Assembly: GCA_963831605.1 (NCBI GenBank)
Contig: CAWHQR010000003.1
Span: forward strand, 558,001 to 622,000
Length of the DNA stretch: 64,000 nucleotides
Source of the DNA: DASUPK01 sp963831605
Lineage (GTDB): Bacteria; Actinomycetota; Thermoleophilia; Solirubrobacterales; 70-9
Direction: 5' to 3'
In this document: positions 17,514 through 26,067 of the stretch, piece by piece
Position numbering within the stretch: position 1 is the stretch's first letter
How the letters are laid out: every line of letters starts with the position of its first letter
Notes under the pieces: model-generated
Database searches by the model: none
Seen by the model: only the letters and a program-made list of their open reading frames with translations
Told to the model about the DNA's origin: nothing
Program-made: the position numbers and the translations under genes

Positions 17514-18124
17514 ATCCGGACTCGCCTGAGGGGAACGCCGAGCCGCCCCTCGACCTTCGCGAGCGGATCCTTCCCGTTGGCGATCAGCAGCACCACCTCG
17601 TCGGCGGGGAAGTCGCGCAGCTCGTCCTCGAGCGCCTGGGCAGGGTCGTGGTCGCCCACCGATCCGCTCACCGGGAGCCCAGCCGCCACCAGTGCGCCGG
17701 CGGATCGCGCCAGCCTGCCCTCCGCTTCGCGACGAGCGTCGTCCTCGGCGGAAAGCCACCGGTCGAGGCGATGGCTGGGGACCGGCACCAGGACCCGGAC
17801 GTCCTCCGGGGTCCCAGCGAGAGCGGCGATGCGCTGAGCGGAAGCCGCGGTGGCCTCGGCCGTCGCCACGACCAGCACGCGATGACCGGCGTCGTCATGC
17901 TCGGCGACCTCGATCTTGCGATCAGGGCGCGCCCGGGAGGCGAAGACGACGAGTGCGGTGGCTGCGATCCCGCCCACCGAGATGCCGACGCCTGCGCCGA
18001 GGATGCCGCCGAGCGCCATCGACGCCACGATCGCCACGCAGATCAGCCCGATCATCAGGGGAATGGCGTATGAGCGGAATCTCAGCCCGCCCTCGGCATC
18101 GGTGGTGGTCAGGAACGGAGACAC
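17510..18124 (-). CDS. Two-helix membrane protein with USP-like cytoplasmic domain
   Basis: Unrecognised 204-residue protein. Two adjacent N-terminal membrane helices (YAIPLMIGLICVAIVASMA and ILGAGVGISVGGIAATALVVF) form a hairpin. They are followed by an alpha/beta domain (HRVLVVATAEATAASAQRIAAL, DVRVLVPV, DEVVLLIANG) whose strand-helix order resembles universal-stress proteins, without a clear ATP motif. Start set at a GTG at 18124 with no Shine-Dalgarno. Divergent from the hadA-like gene (66 bp between starts) and convergent with the SnoaL gene, overlapping it by 4 nt. Confidence 0.72.
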   Translation of the reverse strand: MSPFLTTTDAEGGLRFRSYAIPLMIGLICVAIVASMALGGILGAGVGISVGGIAATALVVFASRARPDRKIEVAEHDDAGHRVLVVATAEATAASAQRIAALAGTPEDVRVLVPVPSHRLDRWLSAEDDARREAEGRLARSAGALVAAGLPVSGSVGDHDPAQALEDELRDFPADEVVLLIANGKDPLAKVEGRLGVPLRRVRI

Positions 18125-18190
18125 TCGCAATTCGTACGGTAGCCCGGCCCGCCGGAGCCGTGCCGCTCTGCATAAAATCGCGCGCCTGGG

Positions 18191-18631
18191 ATGCCCGTCA
18201 AGACCGATGCAATCGGCAAGCAGTGGCCGGCCGCGACCTATGAGGTCGGCGCGGAGAAGATCCGCGAGTTCGCCGATGCGATCGGCGCTCCCAACCCGGT
18301 TCACCGCGATCACGAGGCGGCCAGGTCCGCGGGATTCCGCGATCTGGTCGCTCCGCCGATGTTCTGCGTCGTCTACAGCGCCCGAGCGATGGGACCCGCG
18401 ATCCTCGATCCGGCTCTCGACATCAACCTCGCCACGATGCTGCACGGCTCTCAGGAGTTCGAGTGGGACGAGCCCGTCTGCGATGGCGACGTGATCGAGA
18501 CGACGGCGACCTGCACGGAGATCTACGAGAAGGACGGCAAGGGCTTCTACGTCTTCGAGACCATTTCCACGAACCAGGACGGCATTCAGGTCGTCAAGGG
18601 AACCTGGACCAACATCGTCAGAGGAGTCTGA
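18191..18631 (+). CDS. MaoC-like dehydratase, HadA-type subunit
   Basis: 146-residue hot-dog-fold protein with the N-terminal MaoC dehydratase pattern: EKIREFADAIGAPNPVHRDHEAARSAGFRDLVAPPMFCVVY and later GSQEFEWDEPVCDGDVIETTATCTEIYEKDGKGFYVFET. It matches the non-catalytic or accessory HadA/HadC partner of (3R)-hydroxyacyl-ACP dehydratases in mycobacterial FAS-II. The HadB-type gene follows 1 bp downstream, so the two probably form a heterodimer for fatty-acid elongation. A TAAAAT hexamer lies 12 nt before the ATG. Confidence 0.87.
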   Translation: MPVKTDAIGKQWPAATYEVGAEKIREFADAIGAPNPVHRDHEAARSAGFRDLVAPPMFCVVYSARAMGPAILDPALDINLATMLHGSQEFEWDEPVCDGDVIETTATCTEIYEKDGKGFYVFETISTNQDGIQVVKGTWTNIVRGV

Positions 18632-18632
18632 G

Positions 18633-19037
18633 GTGAGCGAGCTCGAGAGCCTGAAGCAGGGGGACTCCATCCCGGAGTGGAAGGTCACGCCGGACAAGTA
18701 CCTGCCATATCGCTACGCCGGCGCTTCGGGGGACTTCAACCCGATCCACATCGACCCGGAATTCGCCAAGGCGGTCGGGCTCCCCGGCAACATCCTGCAC
18801 GGCCTCTGGATGATGGCCCAGGTCGCCAGGGGGGCCGCCCAGCTGGCCGACGGCGATCCGCGAGCCCTGAAGCGGCTCTCCGTCCAGTTCAGGGGGATGG
18901 GTTTTCCCGAGCAGGAACTGGTCGTGAGCGGAACGGTGGAGGAGGCCGCCGACGGCCGCGTGACGATCGACATGGTCGCTGCCCAGGGCGACAATCAGGT
19001 GATCAGGAACGCCCAGGCCGAGCTCGGCGCGGACTAG
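18633..19037 (+). CDS. MaoC-like dehydratase, HadB-type catalytic subunit
   Basis: 134-residue hot-dog protein carrying the hydratase-2 signature YAGASGDFNPIHID with the catalytic dyad Asp34 and His39, then LPGNILHGLWMMAQVAR. It should dehydrate (3R)-hydroxyacyl thioesters to trans-2-enoyl products, paired with the HadA-type protein encoded 1 bp upstream. Start is a GTG. The pair is the actinobacterial alternative to FabZ. It precedes hrcA by 28 bp. Confidence 0.88.
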   Translation: MSELESLKQGDSIPEWKVTPDKYLPYRYAGASGDFNPIHIDPEFAKAVGLPGNILHGLWMMAQVARGAAQLADGDPRALKRLSVQFRGMGFPEQELVVSGTVEEAADGRVTIDMVAAQGDNQVIRNAQAELGAD

Positions 19038-19065
19038 CGCGCGCCGCGTTCCTATCATCAGCTCT

Positions 19066-20094
19066 GTGCTGACAGAGCGCCAGAGCAAGATCCTGCGGCT
19101 GCTGGTCGAGCGCTACGTCGACGACGGGCGCCCGGTCGGTTCGCACGCCCTCGCCAACCGCGGTGACATCGACTGGAGCGCATCGACCGTGCGCGCGGAG
19201 CTCGCGAGCCTCGAGCAGGAGGGCTTCCTCACCCATCCGCACACCTCGGCGGGCCGCGTCCCGACGGACACGGGGTACCGCTTCTACGTGGAGCGGCTGC
19301 TGGCGCGGCAGGACAGCCTCCCGCAGCCCGTCCCGGGCGAGCTGGGGATCTCCCGCATGCGGCGAGAGGTCGATGTCGCGATTCGGGAGACGACTTCGAC
19401 CCTTTCGCAGGTCACGGACCTGGTCGCCTTGGTCACCGCGCCGCCACTGCACACGGCCACGATCCACCGGATCGAGGTGCTGCTCCTGCAGCCGAAGGTG
19501 GTGATGGTCGTGGTGATCGCCTCCAACGGCGGGGTCACCAAGCGTGTCTTCAGCTTCGACGATGAGGTCGACACCGGCCTGGTCGAGTGGGCCGCGAGCT
19601 ACCTGAACGAGCGCCTCGCGGGTCTCGGCCTCGGGGCGCGCATGGCGGCCGATCGTGTGCGCGATCCCGAGCTCGGCCCTGCGGAGACGGGCTTCCTCTC
19701 CGAGATCTCGAGCGCCTTCACCGACCTCGAGGAGTCCGCCGAGGACACCCTCTACGTCGATGGCACGGCGCGGCTGCTGTCGGAAGAGCATCTCCAGGAT
19801 CTGCCGCACGCCGACGAGCTGATGCGCGCGCTCGAGCGCCGCGTGAACGTCCTGCGCGCGCTGCGGACCGCGCTCGACCGCCGCTCCGTCTTCGTCTGGA
19901 TCGGCGGCGAGAACCCGGCACCCGAGCTCCGCTCGGTGAGCGTGGTCGGCGCCAACTACGGCCTCGGCTATCGCAACCTCGGGTCGGTCGGGATCATCGG
20001 CCCGCTGCGGATGGACTACGCCACCGCGATCGCCAACGTCAGGGGCGCGGCCGGCGAGCTCTCCCGCTTCTTCGAGACGGTCTACGACGAGTAG
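19066..20094 (+). CDS. hrcA: Heat-inducible transcription repressor HrcA
   Basis: Repressor of class I heat-shock operons through CIRCE. 342 residues from GTG. The N-terminal winged helix is diagnostic (LTERQSKILRLLVERYVDDGRPVGS, STVRAELASLEQEGFLTHPHTSAGRVPTDTGYRFYV). The GAF-like C-terminal domain includes SVSVVGANYGLGYRNLGSVGIIGPLRMDY. A TATCAT hexamer ends 7 nt before the start (leaderless signature). No CIRCE inverted repeat is visible in the short upstream gap. dnaJ follows 9 bp downstream. Confidence 0.96.
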   Translation: MLTERQSKILRLLVERYVDDGRPVGSHALANRGDIDWSASTVRAELASLEQEGFLTHPHTSAGRVPTDTGYRFYVERLLARQDSLPQPVPGELGISRMRREVDVAIRETTSTLSQVTDLVALVTAPPLHTATIHRIEVLLLQPKVVMVVVIASNGGVTKRVFSFDDEVDTGLVEWAASYLNERLAGLGLGARMAADRVRDPELGPAETGFLSEISSAFTDLEESAEDTLYVDGTARLLSEEHLQDLPHADELMRALERRVNVLRALRTALDRRSVFVWIGGENPAPELRSVSVVGANYGLGYRNLGSVGIIGPLRMDYATAIANVRGAAGELSRFFETVYDE

Positions 20095-20103
20095 GACCAG
20101 GCG

Positions 20104-21180
20104 ATGGCCAAGCGCGACTACTACCAGGTGCTGGGCGTTGAGCGGAACGCCTCCGATGGCGAGATCAAGAAGGCGTTTCGGAAGCTGGCGCGCGAGCTTC
20201 ACCCGGACGTGAACGCCCACGATCCGGAGGCCGAGGAGAAGTTCAAGGAGGCGGCCGAGGCCTACGAGGTGCTCTCGGACACCGGGCGCCGCCAGACCTA
20301 CGACCAATTCGGCCACGACGGCCTTCGATCCGGAGGCTTCACCCCAGGGGGCGGCTTCGGCAGCATCCAGGACATCTTCGATTCCCTCTTCGGGGGCGGA
20401 GATCCCTTCGGCGGCTTCGGCGGAGGACCAGCAGCCGGTGCGGACATCGGCGCGGTCGTGGAGATCTCGCTGGAGGACGTCCTGGAGAACCAGATGCGAG
20501 AGGTCTCCTTCGAGGCGGTGGTGACCTGCGAGCGCTGTCGCGGAAACGGCGCCGAGCCGGGCACCCCGATCGAGACCTGCCCCAAGTGCGAGGGGAGCGG
20601 ACAGATCCGCGAGGTCAGTCGCAGCATCTTCGGCCAGGTCGTCCGCGCCATGCCCTGCGACCGCTGCGGCGGCGACGGGCGCATCCCCGAGACCCCCTGT
20701 GAGCGCTGCGACGGGGCCGGCAGGGTGTCGGAGTCCCGGGCCTGGGAGGTGGACATCCCCGCGGGGATCGAGGACGGCCAGCGGGTGCGGATTGCGGGCG
20801 CCGGCCACGTCGGTGAGCCCGGCGGCAGGCAGGGCGACCTCTACGTGGAGATCCGGATCGAGCCTGACGAGCGATTCGCGCGGCAGGGGACCGAGCTGAT
20901 CGCCCGCGCCGAGGTACCGGTGACGACCGCGATCGTCGGCGGAGAGGTCTTCGTCCCGACTCTCGACGGGGAGGTGGCCGTCGAGGTCCCGGCCGGCACG
21001 CAGCACGGCGAGACGACGGTCCTCAGCCGTCGCGGCCTCCCCCCGCTTCGCGGTGGGAGGCGCGGCGACGAGCACGTGGTCTTCGAGCTGGTTGTGCCCA
21101 CGGACCTGGACGACGAGCAGCGCGAGGCCGCGGAGCGCCTCGCCGAGTCGCTGCAACAACAGCCTTCACAGCGGAGGTGA
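20104..21180 (+). CDS. dnaJ: Chaperone protein DnaJ (type I)
   Basis: Hsp40 co-chaperone that stimulates DnaK ATPase. 358 residues. J-domain at 1-70 with HPD at residues 33-35; Gly/Phe-rich linker (GGGFGSIQDIFDSLFGGGDPFGGFGGG). The zinc domain has four CxxCxGxG-type repeats (CERCRGNGA, CPKCEGSGQ, CDRCGGDGR, CERCDGAGR), followed by the C-terminal substrate-binding domains. dnaK and grpE are not in the window. The stop overlaps the prmA start by 4 nt. The hrcA-dnaJ-prmA order is a conserved heat-shock arrangement. Confidence 0.97.
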   Translation: MAKRDYYQVLGVERNASDGEIKKAFRKLARELHPDVNAHDPEAEEKFKEAAEAYEVLSDTGRRQTYDQFGHDGLRSGGFTPGGGFGSIQDIFDSLFGGGDPFGGFGGGPAAGADIGAVVEISLEDVLENQMREVSFEAVVTCERCRGNGAEPGTPIETCPKCEGSGQIREVSRSIFGQVVRAMPCDRCGGDGRIPETPCERCDGAGRVSESRAWEVDIPAGIEDGQRVRIAGAGHVGEPGGRQGDLYVEIRIEPDERFARQGTELIARAEVPVTTAIVGGEVFVPTLDGEVAVEVPAGTQHGETTVLSRRGLPPLRGGRRGDEHVVFELVVPTDLDDEQREAAERLAESLQQQPSQRR

Positions 21181-22010
21181 TCCGCCTGGCTGTTCGCTGC
21201 GCTCCGGAGTATGCGGAGGCGGTGATGGCGAACCTTCTGGAGCTCGCCCCGAACGGGCTCGAGGAGGAGCGGGGCCCGGGCTGGGTCGAGTTCGCCATCT
21301 ACGGGCCGCCGGGCGAGGTTCCGGACATGGGCGAGCTCCAGGCGGCCGCCGGAGGCAGTCTCGTCGATGTCACCACCACCTCGGTCCCCGACGACTGGGC
21401 GGACCGCTGGGCGGACTTCCACCGCCCCATCGAGGTCTCGGGCCGGATCGGTGTGCGTCCGTCCTGGTGGGACCCCAAGGAGGGGCTGATCGACGTGGTG
21501 GTCGATCCGGGCCGCGCCTTCGGCACGGGCGGCCATCCGACGACCCGGTTGTCCCTCGCGCTGTTGGTGGAGCTGGAGGAGGCCGGTGAGGCCTCGGGCC
21601 CGATCGCCGACTGGGGCACCGGGAGCGGTGTGCTGGGGATCGCCGCCGCCAAGCTCGGCTGGTCGCCGGTCACCGGCTGTGACCGGGAGCTGGCCTCGCT
21701 GGAGACCGCCGAGGCGAACGCGGAGGCCAACGGCGTCGAGATGTCGATCGAGCGGATCGACGTCCGCGAGGGACCGCCGCCCGTGGCCCCCACGGTCGTC
21801 GCGAATCTGACCGGGAACCTGCTTCGCGAGTGCGCCGTGCACCTGGCCGCGTCCGGGGAGGCTCCGGACACGCTGGTCTGCTCGGGCATGCTGGAGGGCG
21901 AGATGGACGGGGTCGCTGAGGCGTTCTCCCCGACGGGACTGAGCGAGTCAGTGCGCCGTGTGGAGAACGACTGGGGAGCCCTGCTGATGCGCAGCGGCAC
22001 GGCCGGCTGA
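21177..22010 (+). CDS. prmA: Ribosomal protein L11 methyltransferase
   Basis: Trimethylates lysines and the N-terminus of ribosomal protein L11. 277 residues from GTG. The PrmA-specific segment GRAFGTGGHPTTRLSL precedes SAM motif I DWGTGSGVLGIAAAKLG. The NPPF-type motif is replaced by VANLTGNLLREC, which is usual for PrmA (NI/NL). Overlaps the dnaJ stop and the murI start, so it is translationally coupled on both sides. Confidence 0.93.
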   Translation: MIRLAVRCAPEYAEAVMANLLELAPNGLEEERGPGWVEFAIYGPPGEVPDMGELQAAAGGSLVDVTTTSVPDDWADRWADFHRPIEVSGRIGVRPSWWDPKEGLIDVVVDPGRAFGTGGHPTTRLSLALLVELEEAGEASGPIADWGTGSGVLGIAAAKLGWSPVTGCDRELASLETAEANAEANGVEMSIERIDVREGPPPVAPTVVANLTGNLLRECAVHLAASGEAPDTLVCSGMLEGEMDGVAEAFSPTGLSESVRRVENDWGALLMRSGTAG

Positions 22011-22834
22011 TGGCGCCTGCGCCGAGCGCCGAGCTTCCGATCGCCGTCTTCGATTCCGGCGTCGGCGGACTGACCGTCCTCCACGAGTGCCTCGTCTCGC
22101 TCCCGGCGGAGGACTACGTCTATTTGGGGGACGACGCGCGCTTTCCGTACGGGGCTCGATCCAACGACGAGCTGCGCGATCACGTCGCGCAGATCACCCG
22201 TTTCCTGCTCGACCGGGGGGCCAAGCTGCTGGTGATCGCCTGCAACTCCGCCTCCTCGGCGGGCCGCGAGGTTGCCGGGGAGATCGCGGCGGAGGCCGGG
22301 GTGGAGGTGGTCGCCGTGATCAGGCCCGAGGCGGAGATCGCCGGAGCACTCACCCAGTCCGGCAACGTCGGGGTGCTCGCCACGCCCGCGACGGTGCGGA
22401 GCGGTGCCTATCTGCGGGCGCTCTCCGAGGAGCACCGCCGCCTGACGATCACCGAGGTCGAGGCTCCCGATCTGGCGGCGGTCATCCAGCGTGGGTTCCC
22501 GTTCTCGGAGAGCGTCGTCGAGATGGTGCGCTCGTACTGCGAGCCCCTGAAGCGGGCGGAGGTGGACACGGTGATCCTCGGCTGCACGCACTATCCGCTG
22601 GTTGCGCCGATGCTGCAGCGGACCCTCGGCCGGGATGTGCGGCTGGTGACGGCCGGTCACGCCATCGCCGGGACGGCGCAGCGGGTGCTGGCGGAGGCGG
22701 GACTCGAGAAAGGCGGCAATGAGGAGGGGACCTATCGATTCCTATGCACGGGGAACGCGGACGGCTTCCGCGAACTCGGGACCCGGTTCCTCCAGATGCC
22801 GCTCGGCGACGTCGAGCGTGTCGACCTGCCATGA
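22010..22834 (+). CDS. murI: Glutamate racemase
   Basis: Makes D-glutamate for peptidoglycan. 274 residues. FDSGVGGLTVLHE at the N-terminus is diagnostic. The two catalytic cysteines are in LVIACNSASSAG and ILGCTHYPLVAP, and the YLGDDARFPYGARS motif is intact. The ATG shares one base with the prmA stop. A long hairpin (22841-22878) follows the stop. Confidence 0.96.
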   Translation: MAPAPSAELPIAVFDSGVGGLTVLHECLVSLPAEDYVYLGDDARFPYGARSNDELRDHVAQITRFLLDRGAKLLVIACNSASSAGREVAGEIAAEAGVEVVAVIRPEAEIAGALTQSGNVGVLATPATVRSGAYLRALSEEHRRLTITEVEAPDLAAVIQRGFPFSESVVEMVRSYCEPLKRAEVDTVILGCTHYPLVAPMLQRTLGRDVRLVTAGHAIAGTAQRVLAEAGLEKGGNEEGTYRFLCTGNADGFRELGTRFLQMPLGDVERVDLP

Positions 22835-22840
22835 GCCGTT

Positions 22841-22878
22841 TGCAGCCTTTTGGGGGCTATAGGCCCCATAAGGCTGCA
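22841..22878 (+). terminator. Long inverted repeat after murI
   Basis: Perfect 9-bp outer arms TGCAGCCTT (22841-22849) and AAGGCTGCA (22870-22878) enclose a nearly palindromic core (TGGGG, CTATAG, CCCCA). The RNA would fold into a hairpin of about 16 paired bases. It sits 7 bp after the murI stop and 12 bp before the next start. There is no T-run, so it is either a Rho-independent-like stem without U-tract or an RNA-processing signal. Confidence 0.65.
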
Positions 22879-22889
22879 ATCGAGGTCTG

Positions 22890-23339
22890 ATGGCGGATCT
22901 CAGGCCCGACGACGTCCCGTTCTGGCCTTGGGGCCTCGTCTTCATCGCCCTGGGTTTGTATGTCGTCAGCGTCGCGGCCCTGATCGCCGCAGGCCGTCGC
23001 GAGGACGCCCGGGCGCTCGCAGGTTTCATCCCGGACTGTGCCGTCCTGATCTCTCGCCTCGCACGAGATCGCCGCCTGTCCCGGCCGAGGAGAGCCGCCC
23101 TCTTCATTGCCCTGGGCTACCTCGCGCTCCCGATCGACCTCGTCCCGGACTTCCTTCCCGGGATCGGACAGCTCGATGACGCTGTCGTCCTTGGACTCGC
23201 TCTCCGACTCGTTGTCCACGGCGGGGGCATCGACCTTGTCCGTGAGGCCTGGCCCGGCCCCGAGGCGTCGCTGACGCTTGTCCTGCGTGCCTCCGGGCTG
23301 GAGACAAACGGCGCAGCCACCCCGCCGACTACGCTTTAG
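22890..23339 (+). CDS. DUF1232 (YkvA-like) membrane protein
   Basis: 149 residues. An N-terminal membrane helix (FWPWGLVFIALGLYVVSVAALIAA) is followed by a linker. The DUF1232 hallmark is PIDLVPDFLPGIGQLDDAVVLGLALRLVV, within a second hydrophobic stretch. Function of DUF1232 proteins is not known. The ATG at 22890 follows the murI hairpin, suggesting a separate transcript. yqeY begins 3 bp after its stop. Confidence 0.85.
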   Translation: MADLRPDDVPFWPWGLVFIALGLYVVSVAALIAAGRREDARALAGFIPDCAVLISRLARDRRLSRPRRAALFIALGYLALPIDLVPDFLPGIGQLDDAVVLGLALRLVVHGGGIDLVREAWPGPEASLTLVLRASGLETNGAATPPTTL

Positions 23340-23342
23340 CCC

Positions 23343-23774
23343 ATGAGCATCCTCGCGCAGGTCCAGGAGGACGTGAAGACGGCGATGAAGGCCGGCGAGA
23401 AGGAGCGCGTCGGCCAGCTGCGCATGCTCGTCAACGCACTCCAGGTTGAGGAGAAGGAGGGCAAGGGAGACGAGGTTGCCGCGCTGCAGCGCGAGCGCAA
23501 GCGGCGGCTCGACGCGGCCGAGGCGCTCAAGGAAGGGGACAGGACGGAGCAGGCCGAGGCCGAGGAGGCCGAGGCGAAGCTGATCGAGGGTTATCTGCCC
23601 GAGCAGCTCTCCGATCAGGAGCTATCCGAGCTGGTCGCGAGCGCCGTCGAGGAGTCCGGTGCCACCGAGCCCAAGGACATGGGGGGCGTGATGAAGGTGC
23701 TGATGCCCAAGCTCGACGGGAGAGCCGACGGCAAGCGCGTCAGCGCCGCTGTGAAGGAGAAGCTCAGCTCTTAG
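23343..23774 (+). CDS. yqeY: GatB/YqeY-domain protein
   Basis: 143 residues, all-helical. QVQEDVKTAMKAGEKERVGQLRMLVNALQ and the C-terminal GATEPKDMGGVMKVLMPKLDGRADGKRVSAAVKEKL match YqeY, homologous to the tRNA-binding tail of GatB amidotransferase. Likely interacts with tRNA or aminoacylation factors; the exact role is unclear. TACGCT ends 7 nt before the ATG with no Shine-Dalgarno. Its TAG stop overlaps the phoH GTG. Confidence 0.92.
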   Translation: MSILAQVQEDVKTAMKAGEKERVGQLRMLVNALQVEEKEGKGDEVAALQRERKRRLDAAEALKEGDRTEQAEAEEAEAKLIEGYLPEQLSDQELSELVASAVEESGATEPKDMGGVMKVLMPKLDGRADGKRVSAAVKEKLSS

Positions 23775-24739
23775 TGGCTCGCAGGCAGCTCACCATCGAC
23801 AACAGCGTCGCCGCCGAGCTGGCCGGATCGGAGGACGCCGTTCTCCGGGCCCTCGAGGGCCACCTCGATGTCGATCTCTACCTGCGCGGCAACGTCCTCA
23901 CCCTCGATGGCGACGCCAGCGAGGTCAGCACGGCCGAGACCGTCGTGGGCGAGCTCGTCGACCTGATCGAGCAGGGGCACGAGATCGCCCCCGGCACGAT
24001 CGAGGCCGTCACCGGAGCGCTCGACCAGCAGCAGAGCCCGGCCGAGATCCTCGAGGACGTCGTCTGGCAGCACCGCAACACCCGCGTCGCCCCCAAGACG
24101 GTCAACCAGAAGCAGTACGTCGACTCGATCCGCCGGCACACGATCACCTTCGGCATCGGTCCCGCCGGCACCGGCAAGACCTTCCTCGCCGTTGCGATGG
24201 CCGCTGCGGCTCTCTCGCGCGGCGATGTCAGTCGCGTGATCCTCACCAGGCCCGCCGTCGAGGCAGGGGAGAGCCTCGGCTTCCTGCCAGGCGACATCCA
24301 GGCGAAGGTCGATCCCTACCTCCGGCCGCTCTTCGACGCGCTCTACGACATGCTCGATCCCGAGAAGGTCAACTCCTACTTCGAGCGCGGCACCATCGAG
24401 GTCGCGCCGCTCGCCTTCATGCGCGGCCGCACGCTCAACGACTCCTTCGTGATCCTCGATGAGGCACAGAACACGAGCCCCGAGCAGATGAAGATGTTCC
24501 TCACCCGCCTGGGTTTCGGGTCGAAGGTTGTCGTCACCGGCGACATCACCCAGATCGATCTCGAGCGCGGGTCGCGCTCGGGCCTGGTCGAGGTCGGCGA
24601 CATCCTCAACGAGGTCCAGGACATCAGCTTCATCCGCTTCGGCGGCGAGGACGTCGTGCGCCACAAGCTCGTGCAGCGCATCGTCGCCGCCTACGGCGAG
24701 GCGGAGAGCCGCAGTCACCCATCCGACGGGGGCGGCTGA
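23774..24739 (+). CDS. phoH: PhoH-family ATPase
   Basis: Cytoplasmic P-loop ATPase, proposed RNA helicase-like partner of YbeY in RNA metabolism. 321 residues from GTG. N-terminal KH-like region (QLTIDNSVAAELAGSEDAVLRALEGHL), then Walker A GPAGTGKT with Lys135 and Walker B FVILDEAQNTSPEQMKMFLTR. The KVVVTGDITQIDL motif follows. Overlaps yqeY by 1 nt, and its TGA is within a couple of bases of the ybeY start. Confidence 0.95.
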   Translation: MARRQLTIDNSVAAELAGSEDAVLRALEGHLDVDLYLRGNVLTLDGDASEVSTAETVVGELVDLIEQGHEIAPGTIEAVTGALDQQQSPAEILEDVVWQHRNTRVAPKTVNQKQYVDSIRRHTITFGIGPAGTGKTFLAVAMAAAALSRGDVSRVILTRPAVEAGESLGFLPGDIQAKVDPYLRPLFDALYDMLDPEKVNSYFERGTIEVAPLAFMRGRTLNDSFVILDEAQNTSPEQMKMFLTRLGFGSKVVVTGDITQIDLERGSRSGLVEVGDILNEVQDISFIRFGGEDVVRHKLVQRIVAAYGEAESRSHPSDGGG

Positions 24740-24740
24740 C

Positions 24741-25097
24741 ATCGATCTCTCCGACGTACCGGGCGATCTGCGCCGCGCCGTCGGGGCCACCCTGCACGCG
24801 GCGGGGGTCGACGACGGCCATCTGGGCGTCGAGATCGTCGGCGAGGGGCGGATGCGGACGCTCAACTACGCCGCACGGGGGGTGGACGAGGCGACCGACG
24901 TGCTCGCCTTTCCGATCGACGAGCAGTCACACGATCTGGGACCGCGCGAGCTGGGCGACGTCTTCATCTGCCCGGAGAAGGCGACCAGCGTGACCGAGGC
25001 GGCAATCCACGGAACCCTTCACCTCTGCGGGTTCGACCACGAAGGCGACCAGGGGGAGATGCTCGAGCTGCAGGCCAGGGTCCTGGCCTCGCTGTGA
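24741..25097 (+). CDS. ybeY: Endoribonuclease YbeY, apparent ATC start
   Basis: Metal-dependent RNase for 16S rRNA 3'-end maturation. The catalytic zinc motif HGTLHLCGFDHEGD is intact, preceded by DEATDVLAFPID and ELGDVFIC. The conserved N-terminus (IDLSDVPGDLRRAVGATL) begins right after the phoH stop, but this frame contains no ATG, GTG or TTG between 24528 and the internal ATG at 24852. The best initiation point is ATC at 24741, directly after the phoH TGA, with a G-rich GGGGGCGG about 7 nt upstream. Length 118 residues from there. The stop overlaps the era GTG. Confidence 0.88.
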   Translation: MDLSDVPGDLRRAVGATLHAAGVDDGHLGVEIVGEGRMRTLNYAARGVDEATDVLAFPIDEQSHDLGPRELGDVFICPEKATSVTEAAIHGTLHLCGFDHEGDQGEMLELQARVLASL

Positions 25098-25987
25098 GCA
25101 GGGCGGGCTTCGTCGGTCTCGCGGGTCGCCCGAACGTCGGCAAGTCCACCCTGGTCAACGCGATCGTCGGTTCCCACGTGGCGATCGTCTCCGAGCGTCC
25201 GCAGACCACCCGGCGGGCGATCCGCGGCGTCGCCACGGACCTGGCTGCTGACTGGCAGCTCGTCATGACCGACCTCCCGGGTGTGCAGCGGCCGCGTGAC
25301 GCGCTCACCGAGCGGATGCAGCGGCGGGTGGAGAGGGAGATCGCGGACTCCGACGCGGTGCTGTTCGTCGTCAACGCCGAGCAGGGGGTCGGCCCCGGCG
25401 ACCGGTTCATCTCCAAGGCTCTTCTGGAGTCGAGCATCGACACCCCCGTCGTCTGCGCCGTCAACAAGGTCGACCGCCTCAACAACGCGGAGACCGCCGC
25501 CGTCCTCGCCGAGGTGGGGAAGGTCAACGCCGTCGATGAGATCTACCCGGTCAGCGCAAGGAAGGGCAACGGAATCGAGCCGCTGATCGAGAAGCTCATC
25601 GAGCTTCTCCCGGAGAGCCCCTTCCTGTTCCCGCCCGAGCAGAGATCGGATCTGCCGAGCGAGGTCCTCCTCGCCGAGCTGATTCGCGAGCAGGTGCTGC
25701 GCCGTACGCGCGACGAGCTGCCGCACGCGGTCGAGGTCCAGGTCTCCGAGGTCGCCTACCGCGAGGACGGCGTGGTGGAGGTCCTAGCTCACGTCTGGGC
25801 CGAGACCGAGTCGCAGAAGGGCATCCTGATCGGCGCCGGCGGCAGCAAGATCAAGGAGATCGGAACCGCGGCACGCGCCGAACTCGAGCGCGAGCTCGGC
25901 GGCCGTGTCTTCCTCGATCTCCAGGTCCGCGTGCGCAAGCGGTGGCGCAGGGACGAGGGCCTGCTGGACCGGCTCGGCATCGAGTAG
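25094..25987 (+). CDS. era: GTPase Era
   Basis: 16S rRNA-binding GTPase for 30S assembly. 297 residues. G1 is GRPNVGKST (residues 11-19), with MTDLPGVQRPRD as G3 and NKVDR as G4. The C-terminal KH domain contains ILIGAGGSKIKEIGTAARAELERELGGRVFLDLQVRV. Start is a GTG overlapping the ybeY stop by 4 nt. The yqeY-phoH-ybeY-era run is one coupled operon. Confidence 0.97.
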   Translation: MSRAGFVGLAGRPNVGKSTLVNAIVGSHVAIVSERPQTTRRAIRGVATDLAADWQLVMTDLPGVQRPRDALTERMQRRVEREIADSDAVLFVVNAEQGVGPGDRFISKALLESSIDTPVVCAVNKVDRLNNAETAAVLAEVGKVNAVDEIYPVSARKGNGIEPLIEKLIELLPESPFLFPPEQRSDLPSEVLLAELIREQVLRRTRDELPHAVEVQVSEVAYREDGVVEVLAHVWAETESQKGILIGAGGSKIKEIGTAARAELERELGGRVFLDLQVRVRKRWRRDEGLLDRLGIE

Positions 25988-26067
25988 CCGTTCACATCCC
26001 TTTCACCGAGTCGCGCTCGGCGGTCAAGAAGATTCGGTGGTTCAGACGACGAGAGGAGCTTGACCCC

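Noticed and set aside
19038..19066. CIRCE element before hrcA
   Set aside because: Looked for TTAGCACTC-N9-GAGTGCTAA; only a -10-like TATCAT is present in the 28-bp gap.
19003..21159. 718-aa antisense frame across hrcA and dnaJ
   Set aside because: Spans two certain genes on the other strand; composition is that of a codon-position artefact.
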